64,000 nt of DNA from Herbidospora sakaeratensis (lineage in GTDB: Bacteria; Actinomycetota; Actinomycetes; Streptosporangiales; Streptosporangiaceae): NCBI RefSeq assembly GCF_001570525.1, contig NZ_BBXC01000010.1:434001-498000 (forward strand), in the 5' to 3' direction. Both the position numbers and the translations under genes were made by a program. Positions 1-7,939 of this stretch are shown in pieces. The notes beneath the pieces are model-generated. The model was not told the DNA's origin. It was given only the letters and a program-made list of their open reading frames with translations, and ran no database searches. Every line of letters starts with the position of its first letter. Position 1 is the first letter of the stretch.

Positions 1-360
1 GCGCGGGGACAACGGCGTGCCCGGCGGGACGGGTGGCGGCACGTGCGGCGGCACGGCCGGCTGGGCGTTCTGGCCGTCGGTCAGCGCGGCGAAGCCGGTG
101 GCGGTGAGCACGGGCACGCCGCCGACGGTCAGCCGGAGCGCGTGCCCGGCGTTCACCTGGAGCACGGCCCGGCACGTCCTGGTGAGGGGAGGCCCCGCCT
201 GGTCCGGCTGGACGCACGCCGACACCGCGGCGCCCGTCAGGTCGGCCCCGGTCAGCACCGGTGCGCCGCCCACGGTCAGCCGGTGCGCGGACACGGGGGC
301 CGCCGTGCCCTGGTGGTCGCAGGTGAAGACGCCCGCCGTGGTCAGCACCGCGCCGCTCAT
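1..360 (-). CDS. PAAR-like spike-tip candidate of the CIS (3' end outside window)
   Basis: The ATG at 360 overlaps the stop of the VgrG-like gene in an ATGA arrangement, and the frame stays open to the window edge, so only the first 120 residues are seen. It begins MSGAVLTTAGVFTCDHQG and contains two similar halves, each with an 'RLTVGG.PVLT' stretch, and cysteines near residues 14, 49 and 60. From about residue 100 it becomes proline-rich (PPHVPPPVPPG). The place right after a VgrG-like spike in a CIS operon, with short beta-rich duplicated segments, fits a spike-tip (PAAR/DUF4280-like) protein. The family was judged by eye and by position only. The C-terminus could carry an effector extension. 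Confidence 0.5.
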   Translation of the reverse strand, partial: MSGAVLTTAGVFTCDHQGTAAPVSAHRLTVGGAPVLTGADLTGAAVSACVQPDQAGPPLTRTCRAVLQVNAGHALRLTVGGVPVLTATGFAALTDGQNAQPAVPPHVPPPVPPGTPLSPR

Positions 361-1919
361 ACCGGCCCGCCGACGTCCATCGTGCCCATCACCTTGACCT
401 TGACGTTGTTGGCGACGATCTCGATGTCGCCCGTGGCGGTGAAGGTGAGCGAGCTGCCCGTCTTGTGCTCCAAAACGATCTTCTCCAGGCCCGGCGTGTC
501 GTCGAACGTGATGTGGTGCCCGCCGGGCGTGGTGAGGGTGCGCACGGTGTTGACCCCCGGCGGGGCGATCACCGGCTTGGGGGTGGTGGTGCTCCACAAC
601 GAGCCGATCACGTACGGCCGGTTGAAGTCGCCGTGCTCGAAGGCCACCAGCACCTGGTCGCCGGCGTCGGGCAGGCAGAACAGGCCGGCGGCGACCCCGG
701 CCATCGGCGTGGCCACCGGCGCGGTCACCACGTCGGGGATGTCGGAGAACCAGGGGAAACGCAGCGCCACCTCGTACCGGAGCGGGTCGGCGGCGACCAC
801 CTCGGCCACCACGACGCCCTGCGGGGACTCGCCGCGGTCGGGCGGCGGGTCCTCGGACAGCGCTTTGCGCAGCAGTTGCACGACGTGCGCCCCGGCCTTC
901 TGGGTGACCTCGAACTCGGTGCGGTAACCGCGCCCGTCCAGCGTGTGCACGACCCGCTTGAGCCGGTAGACCCCGCTGAAGCGGCGGCCCACCCCGCGCA
1001 CCGAGACGAACCGGCCGGCGCGCAGGTCCGGCAGGCCCATGCAGGCGCCGGTGGCCTCGTACATGCCCTCCAGGAGTTGCTGGAGGAGGGACTTGGCGAG
1101 CGCGACCGCGTCCAGCGGGGTGGAGACCGGGCGTCCGCGCACCACACGGCGGCCCAGCCCGGTGAGCGCGCCGAGCGCGGCGCTGCCCAGCCGCTCCAGG
1201 ATCGAGTCGAGGTCGAGCGCGGTGGCGCTCATCACGCCGACGATGCTCTGCGCCAGCTCCTGGCTGTAGCCGCGCACCACCTGGAGGCCGGCCATGCCCG
1301 CGTTGCTGACCCGGGGGCTGAAGGACGACAGGTTCGTGCCCCACTCCAGGACCAGCGCCTCGGTCTGCGGGCGGGGGAACCGGAAGTAGAGCTTGTCCCA
1401 CCAGACGTACACGTCGAAGAAGTTCACGGCGGCGCGCTCCTTGAGCAGCGCCATGTCGGTGGAGGCCCGGTGCAGCACCTTGTGCGGGAAGGGCGCCGGG
1501 TCCACCACCGGGATCAGCCCGGCCTCCAGGGCGATCTGCGCGGCGATCGCGCTGTCGTTGGTGAAGCGGAAGGCCGGCCGGTCGGGCATCTCGTGCCGCA
1601 GCCGGTGCGACTTGTCGTAGCCGCGGATGGTGAAGGTGGGCGCGCCCGACTCGGGGAAGTCGGGTTCGATCGAGGCGATCTCGCCGAGCATCATCGGGGT
1701 GAGCCGGTCGCCGTAGCCGATGTGGATCTCGACGTTCTTGCCGAGCTCGAACAGCGGGGAGTCGGTGAAGCGGTTGCCGCTGTTGTCCAGCACGACGGTG
1801 AACATGTCGGCCAGTTCCAGCGAGTTGTCGTAGCGCACGCTGAGCAGATGGCGGCTGACGTCGGCCGACAGCGTGACGCCACTGACGCGGACGTCCGCCC
1901 GGGGGGCCAGGGTGTCCAC
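357..1919 (-). CDS. VgrG-like / gpV-gpD baseplate spike protein of a contractile injection system
   Basis: 520 residues. The N-terminal two thirds reads as a phage late-control gpD/VgrG hub: 'VRYDNSLELADMFTVVLDN' near residue 30, 'GYDKSHRLRHEMPDRPAF' near 100, then 'KVLHRASTDMALLKERAAVN'. An OB-fold gp5 needle-base segment lies at about 366-440, with 'VVAEVVAADPLRYEVALRFP' and 'DQVLVAFEHGDFNRPYVIGS'. A short repetitive beta segment follows, ending 'NNVKVKVMGTMDVGG'. This protein should form the trimeric spike under the tube. It starts 4 nt after the LysM gene and overlaps the PAAR-like gene by 4 nt, so the genes are translationally coupled. The family assignment is strong; which effector it carries, if any, cannot be seen. 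Confidence 0.9.
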   Translation of the reverse strand: MDTLAPRADVRVSGVTLSADVSRHLLSVRYDNSLELADMFTVVLDNSGNRFTDSPLFELGKNVEIHIGYGDRLTPMMLGEIASIEPDFPESGAPTFTIRGYDKSHRLRHEMPDRPAFRFTNDSAIAAQIALEAGLIPVVDPAPFPHKVLHRASTDMALLKERAAVNFFDVYVWWDKLYFRFPRPQTEALVLEWGTNLSSFSPRVSNAGMAGLQVVRGYSQELAQSIVGVMSATALDLDSILERLGSAALGALTGLGRRVVRGRPVSTPLDAVALAKSLLQQLLEGMYEATGACMGLPDLRAGRFVSVRGVGRRFSGVYRLKRVVHTLDGRGYRTEFEVTQKAGAHVVQLLRKALSEDPPPDRGESPQGVVVAEVVAADPLRYEVALRFPWFSDIPDVVTAPVATPMAGVAAGLFCLPDAGDQVLVAFEHGDFNRPYVIGSLWSTTTPKPVIAPPGVNTVRTLTTPGGHHITFDDTPGLEKIVLEHKTGSSLTFTATGDIEIVANNVKVKVMGTMDVGGPV

Positions 1920-1922
1920 GGC

Positions 1923-2540
1923 TCACCGTTCCGGGATGACGAGGGGCCGGCCGGACGGCAGGCGCAGCGGGTCGAGCAGGTCGTTGGCGCCGGCGATCTC
2001 ACGCCACCGGCCCGGGTCGCCGAGGTAGGCGGCGGCCAGGCCGGGCAGGGTGTCCCTGTCGGTGACCGTGTGCAGCGCCGGAGCCCCGGCGAACAGGCCG
2101 CGCCGCGTCTCGAACTCCACCTCGGTGTACTCGCGGAAGGTGACCGACACCCGGGCCCGGACCGGCGTGCCGTCCGGCAGGAACATGGTGAAGCGCTGGT
2201 CGGCCTGGGCCAGCACGCACCGGAAGGAGAAGCGGCCCATCACGAACAGCAACACCGGCGGGGCGAACGTGCGCGGCGCCGGGTGCAGCAGCCGCACCAG
2301 GCCGTTGGTGTGCGCCCTGACGTCGCTCTGCTGCTCGTAGGTGTCGAAGTACAGGTCCATGGTCAGGGTGCGGGTCCGGCCGCGCACGTACTGGACGGGC
2401 GAGGCGGCCAGGCCGGGCACGCCGATCTCGGCCAGCTCGTTGCCCTGCTCGATCCGGTACTCCTCCGGGTTGTACATGACCTGCAGCCGTTCGCCGCTCC
2501 CGGTGTCGACGACGAGCGCCTTGGCGAGTTGCGCGGCCAT
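1923..2540 (-). CDS. LysM-containing CIS baseplate/tube-cap protein
   Basis: 205 residues. The N-terminal part ('LQVMYNPEEYRIEQGNELAE', 'RTRTLTMDLYFDTYEQQSDV') matches the CIS tube-associated N-terminal domain found in Afp7/PVC7-type proteins. Residues about 155-205 ('DTLPGLAAAYLGDPGRWREI..NDLLDPLRLPSGRPLVIP') form a LysM-like module. Such proteins join the inner tube to the spike hub. The gene sits 2 nt after the DUF4157 gene and 3 nt before the VgrG-like gene, in the usual order tube-binding protein then spike. The start at 2540 is the first in-frame ATG at the operon junction. Confidence 0.88.
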   Translation of the reverse strand: MAAQLAKALVVDTGSGERLQVMYNPEEYRIEQGNELAEIGVPGLAASPVQYVRGRTRTLTMDLYFDTYEQQSDVRAHTNGLVRLLHPAPRTFAPPVLLFVMGRFSFRCVLAQADQRFTMFLPDGTPVRARVSVTFREYTEVEFETRRGLFAGAPALHTVTDRDTLPGLAAAYLGDPGRWREIAGANDLLDPLRLPSGRPLVIPER

Positions 2541-2542
2541 CC

Positions 2543-3415
2543 TCAGGCCCCCCGTTCCAGCTCGATCGCGAGGTCGGCGCGGAGCTGGCGGGAGCCCTGC
2601 TCGCGCAGTTCGCCGCGCAGCACCTCACGCACCATCGCGCGCAGCGTGCCCGGGTCGAGCGTGGCGGCGGCGGAGGAGGCGGGCACCACGCCGGGCCGGT
2701 CGGTGCGCGCCGTCATCGGCCGGGCGGCGGGGGAGGAGGCCGCCGGGGACGGCGTGGCCGCGGCCGTCCAGCCTGCCGTGCCGGCTCCGGACGCCGGGGC
2801 GGGCGGCGACCAGCCGGGGAGGGCCGGGGACCTCGGTGACGCCGGGGCGTGGTGGGCGTGCTCGACGGCGAGCGCGGCCCGCTCCTCCCCGGCCCTTCCC
2901 TCGGCGGTGGCCCGGTGCGGCGCGCCGCCGGTGCGGTCCGGCTCGGTGGCGTGCCAGACCTCGTGCGCGAGCAGCGCCAGGCTCTCGGGCCGGGCCGACT
3001 CGGGGCGGCCGAGGAAGATCTCCGTGCCGAGGGTGACCGCGTCCGCGGCGTGCGCCGCCGCGACCCGCGCCGCGTGCGCGTCGTCGTGCACGCGGACCCG
3101 ATCGATCGCGGGCCCCACGACGGGGAGCAGCCGTTCGCGCACATCCCCCCGCAGCGGGCGGCCCGGCCGGCCGGGAGCCGGGTCCCGCACCGGCCACTCC
3201 GGCCACTCCGGCGTCGACGGCGCGGGGTCGTGGCCGAGCGGCGGCACCCGGACCTCGGTCCGGCGGCGCGGGCTGTCGCCGGGCACCGGAAACGCGCGCT
3301 CCCGGTCCAGCACCCGCGCGAGCGGGCCCAGCCAGCCCGGCGCGGCGGTCCGGCGGGCCCGCAGCGCGCCGGCCTGAACGGCCAGCCGCTGCCCGGCGGT
3401 CTTCTCGTGGTCCAT
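2543..3415 (-). CDS. DUF4157 HExxH protein associated with the CIS
   Basis: 290 residues. Residues about 95-160 form a DUF4157-like core: 'PAIDRVRVHDDAHAARVAAA', then a zinc-peptidase-like HEVWH at 151-155 inside 'LALLAHEVWHATEPD'. DUF4157 proteins accompany extracellular CIS loci and are regarded as candidate payloads or processing peptidases. The remainder is Pro/Ala-rich and looks disordered, ending in a charged helix ('MVREVLRGELREQGSRQ'). The third zinc ligand is not obvious. ATG at 3415 lies 7 nt after the DUF6760 stop. Whether it is an effector, a chaperone or an active protease cannot be told from sequence. Confidence 0.82.
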   Translation of the reverse strand: MDHEKTAGQRLAVQAGALRARRTAAPGWLGPLARVLDRERAFPVPGDSPRRRTEVRVPPLGHDPAPSTPEWPEWPVRDPAPGRPGRPLRGDVRERLLPVVGPAIDRVRVHDDAHAARVAAAHAADAVTLGTEIFLGRPESARPESLALLAHEVWHATEPDRTGGAPHRATAEGRAGEERAALAVEHAHHAPASPRSPALPGWSPPAPASGAGTAGWTAAATPSPAASSPAARPMTARTDRPGVVPASSAAATLDPGTLRAMVREVLRGELREQGSRQLRADLAIELERGA

Positions 3416-3422
3416 GCGTCGC

Positions 3423-3572
3423 TCACCCCCTCTCGGCCTGGTCGAGCACCGTGCGCAACCAGCGGCGGCGCTCGGCGTGGTCGAGGTTCATCAGCTCGGT
3501 GTGGGTCCAGTGGACGTGACGTCCGAGTCGGGCGACCTCCTGGTAGACCCGGTCCAGGGGGTAGCCGCGGAT
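3423..3572 (-). CDS. DUF6760-type small CIS protein lacking a visible start codon (possible frameshift product)
   Basis: This 49-codon frame reads IRGYPLDRVYQEVARLGRHV and ends 'RRRWLRTVLDQAERG' before TGA at 3425-3423. It closely matches the short DUF6760 proteins of actinobacterial CIS loci, which normally start just before the YPLDxVY motif. Here there is no ATG, GTG or TTG upstream in frame; the nearest near-cognate codons are CTG at 3608-3606 and ATC at 3572-3570. The frame is -1 relative to the overlapping tail-assembly-like gene, and the two meet at a run of five Gs (minus strand, 3578-3574). A -1 slip there would produce a fusion. A homopolymer sequencing error or a non-canonical start are alternatives. 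The 5' limit given is only where the conserved homology begins. Confidence 0.62.
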   Translation of the reverse strand: MRGYPLDRVYQEVARLGRHVHWTHTELMNLDHAERRRWLRTVLDQAERG

Positions 3573-3943
3573 TCCCCCGGCAGGGGAGCCTCCATCTCGA
3601 ACCCCGCCTCGCAGTGCGGGCAGCTCACCGCCACCAGCGGCGACGTCAGCCCGTTGAGGCGGTTGTAGAGCTCCTGGAGATAGGTGAGGTCCTGCGAGAA
3701 CAACCCTTCGACGACGGCGGGGTTGACCTCGGTCAGGCTGCCGAGCCGCACCACCACCCGGGCCAGCAGGATCACGATCAGGTACGTCGGCAGCGCCCGC
3801 ACCCTCGGGTCCTTCATCGGCAGGATCTCGTCGGCGGCCGTGGCCAGCCGCATGACCCCGTCGCGGTGCAGGGTGCCCTCGGCGTCGAGGTAGCCCAGCG
3901 GCAGCGTGAACGCGTACTCCGTGCTGAAGGCCGACACGCTCAC
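3491..3943 (-). CDS. Small tail-assembly-like CIS protein with CPHC motif
   Basis: 150 residues from GTG at 3943, which overlaps the tube stop codon by 4 nt (GTGA). The authentic-looking part is about the first 124 residues ('EYAFTLPLGYLDAEGTLHRD', 'MKDPRVRALPTYLIVILLAR', then 'CPHCEAGFEMEAPLPGE'). The last 25 residues are simply the DUF6760 region read in the wrong frame, rich in Ser, Thr and Pro. Proteins of this type follow the tube gene in actinobacterial CIS operons, where phages place tail-assembly chaperones. The role as chaperone is inference. A longer version fused to DUF6760 would arise from -1 slippage at 3578-3574. Confidence 0.75.
   Translation of the reverse strand: MSVSAFSTEYAFTLPLGYLDAEGTLHRDGVMRLATAADEILPMKDPRVRALPTYLIVILLARVVVRLGSLTEVNPAVVEGLFSQDLTYLQELYNRLNGLTSPLVAVSCPHCEAGFEMEAPLPGESAATPWTGSTRRSPDSDVTSTGPTPS
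3574..3578 (-). other. Candidate -1 ribosomal slippage site (G5 run)
   Basis: On the minus strand the tail-assembly-like frame reads CCG GGG GAA. Slipping back one base in the G run gives GGG GGA ATC CGC, which continues directly into the DUF6760 frame. P-site re-pairing is perfect (GGG on GGG) but A-site re-pairing (GAA to GGA) is poor, so this is not a textbook slippery heptamer. The same geometry is well known for lambda G/GT-type tail chaperones. Confidence 0.35.
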
Positions 3944-4383
3944 ACCGCCCGCACGATGCCCTCGTGCACCAGGACCAGGGTCTCCACCGCGATCTCGTGG
4001 CCGGTGGCGTTGAAGGCCGGGCCCTCCCACTTGGTCGGCCAGGCGTTGACGAAGTTCCAGCGCACCACCTCGGTGCGGTTGGCCAGGTCGTACACGACGA
4101 TCGAGCCGTTCTTGCGCCGCACCCGGCCCTCGATGATCGACTGCCGCCACTCCCACAACTCGGTGGAGTCGGTCAGCCCCCACTTGAGGGTGATGTCGGA
4201 GTAGGTGGTCTTGCCGGGGGCCTTGCGCACGGTCGTGTTGTGGCCGCCCTCCCGGTTCTCGACCACCTCGGTGACCGACTCGATGCCACTGCACTCGGTG
4301 AAGCTGGCCTGGGCGATGCCGTCCAGCTCGACGAGGAAGTTGAAGTTCACGTACGGGTCGACCCGTACCCCTGTCTGCGCCAT
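3940..4383 (-). CDS. CIS inner tube protein (gp19/Hcp-like)
   Basis: 147 residues, the usual length for a phage T4 gp19-type tube subunit. Diagnostic stretches are 'VDPYVNFNFLVELDGIAQAS', 'FTECSGIESVTEVVENREGG' and 'RRKNGSIVVYDLANRTEVV', ending 'FNATGHEIAVETLVLVHEGI'. It polymerises inside the sheath to form the conduit driven into the target. The gene follows the sheath by 6 nt and overlaps the next gene by 4 nt. A single tube gene is visible; a second paralogue, found in some CIS, may lie outside the window. Confidence 0.95.
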   Translation of the reverse strand: MAQTGVRVDPYVNFNFLVELDGIAQASFTECSGIESVTEVVENREGGHNTTVRKAPGKTTYSDITLKWGLTDSTELWEWRQSIIEGRVRRKNGSIVVYDLANRTEVVRWNFVNAWPTKWEGPAFNATGHEIAVETLVLVHEGIVRAV

Positions 4384-4389
4384 CGCGGC

Positions 4390-6279
4390 CTAGCCCTCCT
4401 GCACCTGGGAACCGCCCTGCGACATGCCGATCCGCACCACCACGAACTCCGCGGGCCGGACCGGCGCGACCCCGATGTCCACCACGAGCCGCCCGAGGTC
4501 GCGTACGGCGGGTGGGTTGTTCTCGTCGTCGATCTTCACGTGGAAGGCCTCGGCCGCGGTGGCGCCGAACAGCGCGCCGTCCGTCCACACGCGGGTGAGG
4601 AACTCGCTGACCGTGCGCTCGACCCGTTTGCGGAGCGACAGGTCGTTGGGCTGGAAGACGGCCCAGCGCAGCCCCTCCTGGAGCGACTCCTCGATGAACA
4701 GGAACAACCGCCGCACGTTGACGTAGCGCCAGGCCGTCTCGTGCCGGGGCGCGGTGGTCCTGGCGCCCCACACCATTGGGCGGGCGTTGCCGGCGAAGGC
4801 CTGGATCACGTTGACCCCCGCGTCGTTCAGCTCGCCGAGCTCGGCCGCGTCCAGTGCGCGCGTCACGCCGAACGCCCCGGCGACCGGTTCGTTGGCCGGC
4901 GCCTTGTGCACTCCGTGCCGGGCGTCGCTGCGCGCGTAGACCCCGGCCAGGTGACCCGAGGGGGGCACCGCGAAGGTGCCGCGCCCCGCCGGGTCGGAGA
5001 TCACCAGCCACGGGTAGTAGAGGGCGGCGTAGCCGCGTTCCGAGGTCAGCTGTTCCCTGACTCCCAGCACCCCGCCGTCGGCCAGCGGGGAGAGGGCGTC
5101 GGGGGCGTCCAGCACGGCGAAGCGGTCGCCCATCCTCTCGCAGTGCTCGACCACTTTCTGCTGCACGGTGACCAGGTTCACCGCGTCGGGCACGCAGACC
5201 ACGGTGACGTCGTCGACCCGTTCCAGCGCGGTCAGCGCCGCCTCGTAGGAGGCGGCGTCGACCCCGTCGAGCCGGTCGGCGGTGCCGCCGGCCAGCGGGG
5301 TGGCCGTCAGGGCGGCGGGCAGGTTGGATGGCGCGGCGTGCGTGCCGGGTTCGTCCGGCAGCACCACCTCGACCAGAGGCGAGGACAGCACCCCGGCGAA
5401 GTGGCGGCTGTGGCGGGGGTCCATCGACAGGTTCTCGAACGTCTGCACCCCGCCGGGGCCCGTGACGTCCAGGGTGAACTCCGCCGAGGTCACCGAGGGT
5501 GTCCCGGGGTAGGAGTTGGCCAGCGCGGCGCCGATCTCGACGACGTCGCCGGCGGCCCGCTCGACCACCACCGACTCGGTCGTGGCGCCCTGCTGGAGGG
5601 TGAGCACGGTGCCCCGTTCGACGCCCTGCGGCTTGTCCACCCGGAACCGCCGCTGGCCCGCCGCGAGGTCGGCGGTGCGCACCGTCTTGTCCTGGACGGC
5701 GGTGGCCAGCGGCGCGGTCAGGACGAGCTGCTCGCCCCTGATCCGCTCGACCTCCGCGACCGTGCCGTCGATGTCCACCAGGTCGCCGGGCGTGAACCGC
5801 CGGGCCTCCTGCGCCGACGGCAGCGTCACGAGGTTCCCGGCGGCCGAGGCGTGCTCCACCCTGACCTGGAGCACCTTGGCGCCGGTCACGATCTGGGTGG
5901 CCCGGACGGCGACCCTGATCGTGTTGCCCGCGGGGCCGTCGTCCCGCGCCCGCACCACCAGGGTGACGGCCGAAGGGGTGCCCCGGTCCCGCAGTTCCAG
6001 GGCCGCCCGGGTGGCCGTGCCGACGCGCACCACGTAGGCGACCGAGCCGCCGTTGTCGAAGAAGCCGCGCACGGCGTGGGCCAGGTAGCGGCGCGGGGCG
6101 GTGACGTACTCGCCGAACTGGGCGGTGAACTGCGTCCAGTTGGTGATCTTCACGGCTCGTCCGGTGGGCCCGCGCAGGGCCGGGCCGATGAACGCCGCCG
6201 TGCTCGTGCCGACCCCGGAGACGGGGCCGGTGGCGGTCGTCTCCTCGACGTAAACGCCTGGTGCTCGATATTCCGGCAT
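4390..6279 (-). CDS. CIS contractile sheath protein
   Basis: 629 residues from ATG at 6279, chosen because a GGGAGG Shine-Dalgarno sits 7-8 nt upstream and the protein then begins MPEYRAPGVYVEETTATGPV, the classic sheath N-terminus. The C-terminus holds the conserved sheath lock region ('ETAWRYVNVRRLFLFIEESL', 'LTRVWTDGALFGATAAEAFH', 'VDIGVAPVRPAEFVVVRIGM'). Residues about 130-320 form the variable surface insertion. Sheath subunits contract to drive the tube. It is the first gene of the minus-strand operon visible here, with 208 bp of non-coding DNA upstream. Confidence 0.95.
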   Translation of the reverse strand: MPEYRAPGVYVEETTATGPVSGVGTSTAAFIGPALRGPTGRAVKITNWTQFTAQFGEYVTAPRRYLAHAVRGFFDNGGSVAYVVRVGTATRAALELRDRGTPSAVTLVVRARDDGPAGNTIRVAVRATQIVTGAKVLQVRVEHASAAGNLVTLPSAQEARRFTPGDLVDIDGTVAEVERIRGEQLVLTAPLATAVQDKTVRTADLAAGQRRFRVDKPQGVERGTVLTLQQGATTESVVVERAAGDVVEIGAALANSYPGTPSVTSAEFTLDVTGPGGVQTFENLSMDPRHSRHFAGVLSSPLVEVVLPDEPGTHAAPSNLPAALTATPLAGGTADRLDGVDAASYEAALTALERVDDVTVVCVPDAVNLVTVQQKVVEHCERMGDRFAVLDAPDALSPLADGGVLGVREQLTSERGYAALYYPWLVISDPAGRGTFAVPPSGHLAGVYARSDARHGVHKAPANEPVAGAFGVTRALDAAELGELNDAGVNVIQAFAGNARPMVWGARTTAPRHETAWRYVNVRRLFLFIEESLQEGLRWAVFQPNDLSLRKRVERTVSEFLTRVWTDGALFGATAAEAFHVKIDDENNPPAVRDLGRLVVDIGVAPVRPAEFVVVRIGMSQGGSQVQEG

Positions 6280-6341
6280 GCAAGTCCTCCCGGCGTGCCC
6301 TGAGCTTCGGCACATCTCACCATGGGGTGGCGGGAGGCGCT

Positions 6342-6359
6342 TGAGTACCCCCGTACTCA
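6342..6359. promoter_or_regulatory. Perfect inverted repeat upstream of CIS sheath gene
   Basis: TGAGTAC-CCCC-GTACTCA, 7-bp arms with a 4-nt spacer, lies 63 bp upstream of the sheath start in the 6280-6487 intergenic region. A dimeric regulator operator is the simplest reading; a small hairpin is possible. No clear -10/-35 pair was identified. The rest of this intergenic stretch shows nothing else recognisable. Confidence 0.4.
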
Positions 6360-6487
6360 TATCGTCGCTTTAACCAGATGAGAAATTCGCCGGGCCGATA
6401 TCGCAGGTCAGGCCCTATTTGATGACCTGTGGAGAATGGCGGTTACGGCCCGGAACCTCGCTGCCGGTAGAGATATCCGATAAACAC

Positions 6488-7843
6488 TCAGAGCTGGATC
6501 GACTTGACCTCCAGGAACTCCTCCAGCCCGAACCTGCCGAACTCGCGCCCGTTGCCCGACTGGCGGTAGCCGCCGAACGGGGCCAGGGCGTTCCAGTGGC
6601 CGCCGTTGACGTCGACCTGCCCGGCCCTGATCCGCCGGGCGACCGCGCGGGCCTCCTCGTCGGGGCCGAAGACGCCGCTGGTCAGGCCGTAGCTGGTGCC
6701 GTTGGCGATGGCGACGGCCTCCTCGGCGTCGTGGTAGGGGATGACCGTCATCACCGGCCCGAAGATCTCCTCCTGGGCGATCGCCGAGGCGGGGTCGACG
6801 TCGGCGAAGATCGTGGGGTGGACGTAGGCGCCCGTGTCGTAGGGGCGTCCGGGGCCGCCGAAGACCAGGCGGGCGCCGTCGGCGACGCCCCGCTCGATGT
6901 AGCCGTGGACCTTGTCGCGGTGCTGCTCCGACGCCATCGGGCCGATCATCGTGGTCTCCAGGAGAGGGTCGCCGACGGTGTACGTCTCGGCGATCGCCAC
7001 CGCCCGCGCGACGACCTCCTCCTGGAGGTGGGCGGGCACCAGCAGCCGGGGCCACGAGCCGCAGACCTGGCCGCCGTTGGTGAAGGACATGGCCACGCCG
7101 TGGGCGACGGCCGTGTCGAGGTCGGCGCCGTCGAGGATCACGTTGGCGCCCTTGCCGCCCAGTTCCAGGGCGACCCGCTTGACCGTCTCGGCGGCCACCG
7201 CGCCGATCCGGCGGCCGGCCCGGGTCGAGCCGGTGAAGGAGATCATGTCGATGCCGGGGTGGGCCGAGATGGCTTCGCCGACGACGTCGCCGGTGCCGTA
7301 CACGACCGTGAAGACGCCGGCCGGCAGGCCGGCCTCGGCGGTGATCTCGGCCAGCACCCGCGCCGTGAGCGGCGCGATCTCCGACGGCTTCCAGACCACC
7401 GTGTCGCCGGCGACCAGCGCGGGAGCGAGCTTGGAGACGATCTGCTGGAGCGGGAAGTTCCACGGGGTGATCGCGCCGACGACGCCGATCGGCTCCCGGA
7501 CGACCAGCGAGGTGCCGATGGTCTCGGTCCAGGCGAAGGTCTCCGCGAGGGCGGCGAACGACTGGGCGACGGCCACCGGGAACTGGATCTGCGCCGTGCG
7601 CGCCAGGCTGATCGGCGCGCCCATCTCGGCGGTGATGAGGGCGGCCAGCTCGTCGGCACGGGCGGCGATGCCCGCCCCGACGCGGCCGACGATCGCCGCC
7701 CGGTCGAGGGGGTCGGTCGCGGCCCAGGCGGGGAGGGCGGCGCGGGCGGCGGCCACCGCCCGGTCGACGTCGGCGGCGGTGCCGGCGGGCACCTCGGCGA
7801 CCACGTCGCCGGTGGCGGGGTTGAACACGGGGATGTTTGTCAT
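6488..7843 (-). CDS. NAD(P)-dependent aldehyde dehydrogenase family protein
   Basis: 451 residues from ATG at 7843 (MTNIPVFNPATGDVVAEVPA). Family landmarks are all present: 'GAITPWNFPLQQIVSKLAPA' with 'VVWKPSE' (cofactor binding), 'FTGSTRAGRRIG', 'LELGGKGANVI' with the catalytic Glu, 'NGGQVCGSW' with the catalytic Cys, and 'EEIFGPVMTVIPY'. The C-terminus is 'GGYRQSGNGREFGRFGLEEF', typical of class-3-like bacterial enzymes. It oxidises an aldehyde to the acid; the substrate is not evident. It is divergent from the XRE-type regulator at 7940 and probably controlled by it. Confidence 0.93.
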   Translation of the reverse strand: MTNIPVFNPATGDVVAEVPAGTAADVDRAVAAARAALPAWAATDPLDRAAIVGRVGAGIAARADELAALITAEMGAPISLARTAQIQFPVAVAQSFAALAETFAWTETIGTSLVVREPIGVVGAITPWNFPLQQIVSKLAPALVAGDTVVWKPSEIAPLTARVLAEITAEAGLPAGVFTVVYGTGDVVGEAISAHPGIDMISFTGSTRAGRRIGAVAAETVKRVALELGGKGANVILDGADLDTAVAHGVAMSFTNGGQVCGSWPRLLVPAHLQEEVVARAVAIAETYTVGDPLLETTMIGPMASEQHRDKVHGYIERGVADGARLVFGGPGRPYDTGAYVHPTIFADVDPASAIAQEEIFGPVMTVIPYHDAEEAVAIANGTSYGLTSGVFGPDEEARAVARRIRAGQVDVNGGHWNALAPFGGYRQSGNGREFGRFGLEEFLEVKSIQL

Positions 7844-7939
7844 GTCATCGAAGCTGCCGGGCGCGGCGATCCGCATCCAGGGACGAAGTGTCCGTGCCTG
7901 AGCGGAATCAGCCCAGGTCCGGAGCGTGTTGACCTGGAC

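Noticed and set aside
43-927. Plus-strand open frame at the window start
   Set aside because: It is antisense to the spike-tip and VgrG-like genes and shows no protein family pattern.
465-3377. Long plus-strand open frame over the VgrG and LysM genes
   Set aside because: Low-complexity Arg/His/Gly/Glu composition typical of GC-driven antisense frames; minus-strand genes have clear CIS homology.
3944-6313. Long minus-strand frame running into the tail-assembly-like gene
   Set aside because: Upstream of 3943 it is an out-of-frame reading of tube and sheath genes; only the part from 3943 onward has a real protein pattern.
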